Assembly (NCBI GenBank): GCA_002863125.1
Contig: PKEB01000008.1
Coordinates: 1-35,690, forward strand
Reading direction: 5' to 3'
Length of the DNA: 35,690 bases
Source of the DNA: Flavobacteriales bacterium
GTDB lineage: Bacteria; Bacteroidota; Bacteroidia; Flavobacteriales_D; Sanyastnellaceae
Position 1 is the first letter of the stretch, and each line of letters begins with the position of its first letter. The translations under genes and the position numbers were made by a program. The notes beneath the pieces were generated by a model that saw nothing but the letters and a program-made list of their open reading frames with translations, had not been told where the DNA came from and made no database searches. Positions 30,304 through 35,690 of the stretch are shown piece after piece.

Positions 30304-31320
30304 ATGCCGCATCGCCAGGTTATCCGAGACATCCAAGCCGGTTCATTGAAGCCGGTCTACCTCTTGCATGGCGAGGAACCATACTTCATAGACGAGATTG
30401 CCAAGGCGCTCGAAACCAACGTCGTCGAGGAGTCGATGCGCGATTTCAACCAAACCGTGGTCTACGGCCGCGACACCAATGTGGACCAAGTATTGGAGGC
30501 GGCGCGGCGGTTCCCCATGATGGCGGAACGTCAATTGGTATTGATGCGCGAGGCTCAGGATTGGCCGGCGTGGCGGCGCAAGGACGACATGGCAAAGTTG
30601 GAGGCCTATGCCGAAGTTCCGGTGGCGTCCACGGTGCTCGTGTTTTGCTTCAAAAACAAAAAGGCAGACGGCCGCCTCAAGGCCGTCAAGGCCATCAGCA
30701 AAGCAGGCGTGTTGTTCCTCAGCGAGAAAGTGCGCGATTACAAATTGCCGGAGTGGATCAGCAATTACGTCCGCGACACCGGCTTGAGCATTTCGCCGCA
30801 AGCTGCCCAGATTCTCGCTGAATACCTGGGCAACGATTTGCGCAAGGTGGTCAACGAGCTGACCAAACTCAGCATCGTATTGCCCGAGGGCACTACCATC
30901 GAGCCTGAGCACATTGAAAAGCACATCGGTATCAGCAAGGATTACAACGTCTTTGAATTGCAGCGTGCCCTCGGGTCAAAAGACTTGATGCGTGCCCAGC
31001 GCATCACGGAGTTTTTTGCGGCGAATCCGAAGGACCATCCGGTCGCGATGATCATGCCGGTGCTCAACAGTTTTTTCAGCAAGGTCCACGCGTACCACGG
31101 TTTGAAAGACCGTTCGGGGCCGGCTGCTGCCAAAGCCTTGAGGTGCGCCCCGTTCGCGGTCAAGCAATACGCTCAGGCTGCGCGCAATTACCCTATGGAC
31201 AAAGTTGGCAGGGTATTTGGCTACCTGAGGGAAGCAGACCGCAAGTCCAAAGGCCAAGGCAACGCCACGACGCCGGACGCCTTTTTGCTGAAAGAAGCGG
31301 TCTTCAAAATTTTGCATTGA
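30304..31320 (+). CDS. holA: DNA polymerase III delta subunit
   Basis: Subunit of the clamp loader that opens the sliding clamp. The 338-residue length is typical. The N-terminal AAA+-like domain starts QAGSLKPVYLLHGEEPYFIDEIAKAL; other family features are LVLMREAQDW, the VFCFKNKKADGR strand-loop, LGNDLRKVVNELTKL and the C-terminal helical domain with MPVLNSFFSKVHAYHG. I chose ATG 30304 because it directly precedes the conserved N-terminus and follows a start-adjacent -7 element; the frame upstream of it runs through the divergent gene. The identification is secure. Confidence 0.96.
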   Translation: MPHRQVIRDIQAGSLKPVYLLHGEEPYFIDEIAKALETNVVEESMRDFNQTVVYGRDTNVDQVLEAARRFPMMAERQLVLMREAQDWPAWRRKDDMAKLEAYAEVPVASTVLVFCFKNKKADGRLKAVKAISKAGVLFLSEKVRDYKLPEWISNYVRDTGLSISPQAAQILAEYLGNDLRKVVNELTKLSIVLPEGTTIEPEHIEKHIGISKDYNVFELQRALGSKDLMRAQRITEFFAANPKDHPVAMIMPVLNSFFSKVHAYHGLKDRSGPAAAKALRCAPFAVKQYAQAARNYPMDKVGRVFGYLREADRKSKGQGNATTPDAFLLKEAVFKILH

Positions 31321-31339
31321 TTGAAAGTGGCTAACTTGC
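31311..31339 (+). promoter_or_regulatory. Candidate promoter of the first OmpA-family gene (TTTG-N17-TAACTTGC)
   Basis: TTTG at 31311-31314 lies in the last codons of holA, and TAACTTGC at 31332-31339 is a near match to TAnnTTTG with good spacing. It is 27 bases before the ATG at 31367. Confidence 0.45.
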
Positions 31340-31366
31340 ACCCCCGGCTTCGGGCCTGACTTAGAA

Positions 31367-32551
31367 ATGAAAACAACTGGAATAACGATGATGAAGCGAT
31401 TCGCAATGGTGCCCTTCGTGGCATTCTTGGTGCTGGGGCTCAACCCCGCAACCGCTCAAGAGGACAACCTCGTTCCCAATGGAAGTTTTGAGAATTCAGA
31501 CTTGCGCAAATTGAAAAAGCAAGGTGAATTGGAGACGTACACGGAGGATTGGTTCCGTGCGACTGAGGTGCCGCTCGACCTGTACGCCGAAGGCATGAAG
31601 TCCGAGAAGGTGAACATCCCAAACAACGTCTACGGCACCCAAGAAGCATCGGACGGTGTTTGCTACGCCGGATTGCGTGCCTACAGCAAGGATCCCAAAG
31701 TGAAGCGCACCTACTATGAGGTGGAACTCACGACTGAAATGGAAAAGAACCAGCTGTACTGCGTGTCATTTGACATCAGCCTCAGCGACTTGTCCCGCTA
31801 CGCTGTAAACGGCGTCGGCGCGGTGCTCAGCGACCGCAAAGTGGAGCAAGGCAACACGGGGCTCTTGGTGCGCACGCCGGACGTTTTGCACAAAACCGAC
31901 AAGGTAATGTCCTTGGTCGACGGCTGGGAAACCGTTTGCGGCACGTACATCGGTACCGGCGAAGAGGAGTTTCTCATCATTGGCGGCTTCCACACCGACA
32001 AGGACATCGAAGACGAGAAGATGAAGAAGCCTTCTGATGTTTTGGGAACGCAGGTTGGCCACGCCTACTACTACTTGGACAACGTCAAGGTCACACCAAT
32101 CGAAGCGAAGTCACAATGTGCATGCTCGGCAGCCGATGAGGTCCGCACGGACTTGGTCTTTGGTGCGGCGGCCCCCGCCCCCGATGCTTCAGCTGATGAG
32201 GTGGTGGCCGGTTCGGCCGTTTACTACGCGTTCCTTAAGCGCCGCCCAACCGGCGCCGGCGAAATGGCCATCAAGCGCCTCGCGGATCTGTTGAAGGACA
32301 ACCCTTCTTGGAAACTCCGCGTTATCGGGCACACCGACACCGACGAATTTAACGAAGGCAAGATCAACCCACGCTACCGCGAACTCGGCTACAAGCGCGC
32401 GGGAGAAGTGGTCAAGAAATTCGGTGAGTTTGGCATCGCTGAGGACCGGTTCATTGTGGATTCCATGGAGGCAGACGATCCGGCGAGCACCCGCGACTCG
32501 GACATCAGCCGCGCGAAGAACCGCCGCGTTGTATTCGAATTGGTGAAGTAA
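31367..32551 (+). CDS. OmpA-family outer-membrane/peptidoglycan-binding protein (copy 1)
   Basis: A 394-residue exported protein. The N-terminus has a signal peptide ending NPATAQ; the ATG at 31367 is used here, but 31388 (MMKRFAMVPFV) gives a more usual signal length. Residues 30-255 form a beta-rich domain that begins NLVPNGSFEN, an opening also seen in carbohydrate-binding-like jelly-roll domains of Bacteroidota. The C-terminal ~110 residues are an OmpA domain that binds peptidoglycan: LRVIGHTDTDEFNEG, KRAGEVVKKFGEFG and SRAKNRRVVFELVK. It would tie the outer membrane or an extracellular structure to the cell wall. Copy 2 follows directly. A strong terminator-like hairpin lies 42 bases after the stop, inside the next gene. 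Confidence 0.9.
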   Translation: MKTTGITMMKRFAMVPFVAFLVLGLNPATAQEDNLVPNGSFENSDLRKLKKQGELETYTEDWFRATEVPLDLYAEGMKSEKVNIPNNVYGTQEASDGVCYAGLRAYSKDPKVKRTYYEVELTTEMEKNQLYCVSFDISLSDLSRYAVNGVGAVLSDRKVEQGNTGLLVRTPDVLHKTDKVMSLVDGWETVCGTYIGTGEEEFLIIGGFHTDKDIEDEKMKKPSDVLGTQVGHAYYYLDNVKVTPIEAKSQCACSAADEVRTDLVFGAAAPAPDASADEVVAGSAVYYAFLKRRPTGAGEMAIKRLADLLKDNPSWKLRVIGHTDTDEFNEGKINPRYRELGYKRAGEVVKKFGEFGIAEDRFIVDSMEADDPASTRDSDISRAKNRRVVFELVK

Positions 32552-32561
32552 ACCCACCGCA

Positions 32562-33734
32562 GTGCAGCGCATTGCGCGTACCATAGCATTTCAAAGCCAC
32601 CCCTGCGGCCTGCGGGGGTGGCTTTCTTTTTTCCTCCTGTTGGCAGCGGTCAATGGGTGGGCGCAAAACCTCATTTCAAACGGGAGCTTCGAGGACATGC
32701 AGTGGTGCCCGAACGACTACACGCATTCCGAGCTGAAAACGCTGAAGGGGTGGAGCCAATGCAACGCGGGTACGCCGGACCATTTCGATGCCTGCGCCGC
32801 CGGCTCGGCTTCGGGTGTTCCCAAGAATATTTTCGGGAGCCAACAGCCGCTCGATGGAGAGGCGTATGCCGGACTCGTTTTGTATGCGTCTTCCAAACCC
32901 AACTACCGCGAATACCTTCACGCCGCGTTGGAGCGCCCCCTCACGGCCGGTGAATGGGTGTGCGTGGAATGGTGGGTTTGCGCGGCGGACATGGGGCGGT
33001 TGATCACCGATGGCATGGGGTTTCACTTCAGTGCGTCGCCGTTGCGTGAGGTGGGGGAAGGGCGCTTGGATGCCATCGCCCAAGTCGAGAACCCGTTGTG
33101 GAATTTGCTCAGCGACCGCTGGAGCTGGACCAAATTGAGTGACGTCTTCCAGGCCCAAGGCGGCGAGGCGCACGTGACCATTGGCAATTTTCGTCCGCCT
33201 GCTGAACTCAAGGTGCTCGAACGCCGGGACGCGCCCAGCGAGTCCAGTGCGTGGGCGTATGTCTACCTAGACGGCATCAAAATCACCCCGGTGGATCAAC
33301 CGGACGACTGCAGCTGCCTCAACCAAACCATTGCCGAGGGCGTGACCGATCCGCCTTGGCAGGTCTACCAACGTGAGCACGTGCGGTGGGACGCGGTCCT
33401 GTTCGACTTTGATTCGAGCGATTTGACGCCTGCGGCCCTCGCACAGCTGGAATCCGTGGCGGCGGAGATGCGGGCCAACCGGTTTCTCGTCGTCGAGGTG
33501 AACGGCCACACGGATTTCATCGGAACCGAAGCGTACAACCTCGCGCTGAGCGAGCAGCGTGCGGCCTCCGTCATGGATGCCTTAAAGGAACGCGGTGTGG
33601 ATCCTGCGCGCCTGAAGCTGGCTTGGCACGGCAGCCGCAACCCCGCAGCCGACAACGCCACAGAAGGAGGACGTCAGCAGAATCGGCGGGTCGAATTTGA
33701 ATTGCTTGAGCACGCGTTTCTGCCGAAAGATTAG
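32562..33734 (+). CDS. OmpA-family outer-membrane/peptidoglycan-binding protein (copy 2)
   Basis: A 390-residue paralog of the upstream gene. It has the same plan: signal peptide (around GWLSFFLLLAAVNGWAQ), an N-terminal domain opening NLISNGSFED, with shared landmarks such as PKNIFGSQ, and a C-terminal OmpA domain with VEVNGHTDFIGTEAYNLAL and QQNRRVEFELLE. The start is unusual: the only good upstream start in frame is GTG 32562, eleven bases after the previous stop, and the codons that follow run through a perfect terminator-like hairpin (32593-32632). A later start would lose the signal peptide. Expression may therefore depend on read-through from copy 1. Sequence identity between copies is low, so the duplication is old. 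The stop is two bases from the convergent MFS gene. Confidence 0.87.
   Translation: MQRIARTIAFQSHPCGLRGWLSFFLLLAAVNGWAQNLISNGSFEDMQWCPNDYTHSELKTLKGWSQCNAGTPDHFDACAAGSASGVPKNIFGSQQPLDGEAYAGLVLYASSKPNYREYLHAALERPLTAGEWVCVEWWVCAADMGRLITDGMGFHFSASPLREVGEGRLDAIAQVENPLWNLLSDRWSWTKLSDVFQAQGGEAHVTIGNFRPPAELKVLERRDAPSESSAWAYVYLDGIKITPVDQPDDCSCLNQTIAEGVTDPPWQVYQREHVRWDAVLFDFDSSDLTPAALAQLESVAAEMRANRFLVVEVNGHTDFIGTEAYNLALSEQRAASVMDALKERGVDPARLKLAWHGSRNPAADNATEGGRQQNRRVEFELLEHAFLPKD
32593..32632 (+). terminator. Intrinsic terminator/attenuator inside the signal-peptide codons of OmpA copy 2
   Basis: AAAGCCACCCC (32593-32603) and GGGGTGGCTTT (32615-32625) pair perfectly over eleven bases and are followed by C and a run of six Ts. 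It has the full form of an intrinsic terminator for the first OmpA gene, but it lies within the second gene's reading frame. Confidence 0.7.
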
Positions 33735-33736
33735 CG

Positions 33737-35029
33737 TCAGATGCGCAGGGCTTTCGGGATCGAACTCAACAGCGCAATGCTCACCACAAAGAAGATGATT
33801 AAGGCCAAGATGCTGGACCGCATGGAGCCCGTAAAGCCCTCGATGTAGCCCCAGCTGAACATGCCGATGATGAGGCCGCCCTTTTCCAAGACTTCATAAA
33901 AACTGAAGTACGACGCGTGGTCCTCAGTGCTCGGCAGCATCTTCGAATAGCTGCTGCGGTTGAGGCTTTGCGTTCCGCCCATCATAAAGCCGATGACGCC
34001 CGCCGCGACGAAGAATCCGTTGACGTCTTTGACCAAGCTGTACGCGTACACGCACACGCCCATCCACACCACGAGGCAACCGATGAGGGTACGGATGTTG
34101 CCCACCTTGCTGCTCACCCACGACACAAAAAACGCCCCGGGAATCGAAAGCAATTGAACAGCGATGATGGCGACGATCAGCTGGTCGTCGGCGAGGTTGA
34201 CTTCCTTGATGCCAAACGACGAAGCCATCAGCATGATGGTTTGAAGCGCCATCGACAGCACGAAGAATCCCCACAAAAACCGGATGAGGTCCACGCGTTC
34301 AGCGAGTTCTTTGGCGACGTTGCGCAATTCGCGAAAGCCGTGGGTAAAGAGTTCGCTGGTTACCTTTTTGTTGAAGGGGTTTGAGGGCAATTTGCGAAAG
34401 GCCGGCTGGGCCCATGCCACCCACCAGATGCCCACCAAAACAAACGCCCACGGGGTCATGTGGTTCCCGACGCCCATGATCAAACCAAGGCATACCAGGA
34501 GCAACAACACGCTGCCGACGTAGCCCAGTGCATACCCTTTGGCGCTCAGCTTGTCGTGTTCTTCGCGCGGGGCGATTTCGGGGAGGAAGGCATTGTAAAA
34601 GCCGAGGCTGCCCCAAAAGCCAATGTTGGCGAGGAACAGACTCAGCATGCTCCATTCCAAGTGCGCCGCATCGAAGAAGTGCATGGACATGCAGGCCAAC
34701 GACCCGGTGTAGCAGAAGATTTTCATCAGCTGCAACTTCTTGCCGGACACATCCGCCATCCCGCTGAGGAGGGGTGAGGCGATGATGACCACGATGAAGC
34801 TGGCCGCAAGGACGTAGCTGTAGAGTTGGGTGTTGATGAACTCGGCCCCAAAAAACGTCACCACGTCATTGACGATTTCGCCCGCTTCGTTGCGTTCGGA
34901 GGTGAGGGCATTGTAGAAAATCGGGAAAATGGCCGTGGTGATGACCAAGGAGTACACGCTGTTGGCCCAGTCGTACATAGCCCACGCCGTTTTAACCTTT
35001 TTGGGATGATTCACAGCGGGCGTACTCAT
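33737..35029 (-). CDS. MFS transporter, UMF1 (Atg22-like) family
   Basis: A 430-residue membrane protein with about 12 hydrophobic helices. The family motif is at the start, KTAWAMYDWANSVYSLVITTAIFPIF, followed by SPLLSGMADVSGKK (the MFS loop 2-3 motif) and, near the end, GGTQSLNRSSYSKMLP, all typical of UMF1/Atg22-like permeases. The substrate is not known; yeast Atg22 exports amino acids from the vacuole. ATG 35029 is chosen since MSTPAVNHPKK directly precedes the conserved region and follows a start-adjacent -7-like element; a longer frame upstream runs into the divergent oxidase leader. It faces the OmpA copy 2 gene. The family is secure. Confidence 0.95.
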   Translation of the reverse strand: MSTPAVNHPKKVKTAWAMYDWANSVYSLVITTAIFPIFYNALTSERNEAGEIVNDVVTFFGAEFINTQLYSYVLAASFIVVIIASPLLSGMADVSGKKLQLMKIFCYTGSLACMSMHFFDAAHLEWSMLSLFLANIGFWGSLGFYNAFLPEIAPREEHDKLSAKGYALGYVGSVLLLLVCLGLIMGVGNHMTPWAFVLVGIWWVAWAQPAFRKLPSNPFNKKVTSELFTHGFRELRNVAKELAERVDLIRFLWGFFVLSMALQTIMLMASSFGIKEVNLADDQLIVAIIAVQLLSIPGAFFVSWVSSKVGNIRTLIGCLVVWMGVCVYAYSLVKDVNGFFVAAGVIGFMMGGTQSLNRSSYSKMLPSTEDHASYFSFYEVLEKGGLIIGMFSWGYIEGFTGSMRSSILALIIFFVVSIALLSSIPKALRI

Positions 35030-35033
35030 GTGA

Positions 35034-35041
35034 GCAAGATA
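35034..35041 (-). promoter_or_regulatory. Start-adjacent -7-like element (TATCTTGC) of the MFS gene
   Basis: Minus-strand TATCTTGC ends four bases before ATG 35029. It is a weaker match to TAnnTTTG but has the same geometry. It lies only ten bases from the divergent oxidase element. Confidence 0.45.
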
Positions 35042-35051
35042 GAGCGTTTTG

Positions 35052-35059
35052 TACTTTTG
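35052..35059 (+). promoter_or_regulatory. Start-adjacent -7 element (TACTTTTG) of the lhgO-like gene
   Basis: Exact TAnnTTTG match ending five bases (CGCCG) before ATG 35065. With the MFS element it forms a divergent promoter region of only 35 bases between start codons. Confidence 0.6.
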
Positions 35060-35064
35060 CGCCG

Positions 35065-35690
35065 ATGAATGAAGCGAAACAAGCAAGCGACGGGTATGAC
35101 GTTGTCATTGTGGGTGGCGGCATTGTAGGAGCGGCGACGCTGTATCAATTGCAGCAGCGGTATCCGGACCGGACCATGCTCCTGATTGAGAAGGAAGCCG
35201 GGCTTGCGGATCACCAGACAGGCAATAACTCCGGCGTCATCCACTCGGGCTTGTATTACCCGCCCGGCTCGTTGAAAGCCAAGAACTGTGTCCAAGGCCG
35301 CCGCGCCTTGGTTCGCTTCGCTCAGGAACACAACATTCCGCACGACGTCTGTGGCAAGGTGGTGGTGGCTGTGGAGGACAGCGAGCTCCCGATGCTCGAA
35401 AAGATCCATGGCATCGGCCAGCAAAATGAAATCGAAGGCCTCGAACGCATCAATGCCGACCAGCTGCGCGAAATCGAGCCGTATTGCAAAGGCATCGATG
35501 CCTTGTGGGTTCCGTGCACCGGCATCATTGATTACCGAGCGGCGACGAAAAAGATGGTGGAACTCGCGTTGGGCCAGCAACCCAAGAGTGCGCTCCGCTT
35601 GGGCGAGGAAGTCACGTCGTTCGAACGCGACGGCGAGGAAACGTTGGTCCACACCAACAAGGCGCCAGAGGGCTACCGCGCTAAGCACGT
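35065..35690 (+). CDS. lhgO: L-2-hydroxyglutarate oxidase, N-terminal part (runs off the window)
   Basis: FAD-dependent oxidase that turns L-2-hydroxyglutarate into 2-oxoglutarate, clearing a toxic side product. About 208 codons are present and the frame is open at the edge. The N-terminal FAD site is DVVIVGGGIVGAATLYQL, followed by the family hallmark HQTGNNSGVIHSGLYYPPGS, then KAKNCVQGRRAL, and later CTGIIDYRAAT, all of which fit LhgO/YgaF rather than general DAO-family enzymes. ATG 35065 follows a start-adjacent -7 element by five bases. No frame break is seen in the visible part. The identification is strong; the C-terminus is outside the window. Confidence 0.95.
   Translation, partial: MNEAKQASDGYDVVIVGGGIVGAATLYQLQQRYPDRTMLLIEKEAGLADHQTGNNSGVIHSGLYYPPGSLKAKNCVQGRRALVRFAQEHNIPHDVCGKVVVAVEDSELPMLEKIHGIGQQNEIEGLERINADQLREIEPYCKGIDALWVPCTGIIDYRAATKKMVELALGQQPKSALRLGEEVTSFERDGEETLVHTNKAPEGYRAKH

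Noticed and set aside
1-35690. tRNA, rRNA, insertion sequences and riboswitches
   Set aside because: No cloverleaf, rRNA-like stretch, transposase gene or known riboswitch core was recognised by eye; a covariance-model scan would be needed to exclude small RNAs fully.

Overview
The window looks like a piece of chromosome from a marine member of the Bacteroidota, probably Flavobacteriales (Cryomorphaceae/Schleiferiaceae/Crocinitomicaceae-like). The evidence is TAnnTTTG-type -7 promoter elements, a type IX secretion (T9SS) type-A sorting domain, a fused SecDF, a DUF5606 protein, a PafA-type alkaline phosphatase, a CarboxypepD_reg/TonB receptor, and secreted proteins with GCTDPxAxNYxPxAxxDDGSC-type repeats. 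No rRNA, tRNA or CRISPR was found. Most of the window has compact, fairly GC-rich housekeeping gene order. The first ~1.1 kb is visibly AT-richer and looks like accessory DNA.

Layout. 1-1.75 kb: C-terminal remnant of a tyrosine recombinase with an in-frame stop, a small secreted cupredoxin gene between two diverged copies of a ~75-bp hairpin-containing repeat, and an orphan Mrr N-terminal-domain gene. 1.76-3.3 kb: a Cys-rich Ca-binding-type repeat protein that shares its C-terminal dockerin-like tag with the cupredoxin protein. 3.3-7.8 kb (minus strand): trxB, an RluA-type pseudouridine synthase, panB, an AlkB-type dioxygenase, a Ca/Na antiporter and a TatA/B-type protein. 7.9-11.4 kb (plus): a large M1-type metallopeptidase and a small lipoprotein. 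11.4-17.4 kb (minus): a PiT-type phosphate transporter, a T9SS-sorted secreted protein and a TonB-dependent receptor, preceded by a five-unit 11-bp-phased TTAACA/TGTTAA array that resembles a Pho box. 17.6-20.5 kb: secDF. 20.6-21.3 kb: a DUF4159 protein. 21.3-27.4 kb (minus): an apparent operon of acyl-CoA synthetase, PAP2 phosphatase, fluoride channel, PafA phosphatase and M61 peptidase. 27.5-29.7 kb (minus): DUF5606 protein, 3-hydroxyacyl-CoA dehydrogenase and a voltage-gated-type K+ channel with a zinc ribbon. 29.8-31.3 kb: divergent HsdR_N-type nuclease-fold gene and holA. 31.4-33.7 kb: two paralogous OmpA-family proteins. 33.7 kb to the end: a UMF1-type MFS transporter and a divergent, truncated L-2-hydroxyglutarate oxidase gene.

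Two signals stand out. The first is the five-unit 11-bp-phased array upstream of the PiT gene; together with the secreted protein, TonB receptor and nearby PafA it suggests a phosphate-acquisition regulon. The second is a recurrent arrangement in which a TAnnTTTG (or TAnnTTCG/TTGC) element lies only 4-5 nt before the start codon of nine genes, which predicts leaderless or nearly leaderless mRNAs and also corrects several gene starts.

All functions are read from sequence motifs and family knowledge; no database search was run.
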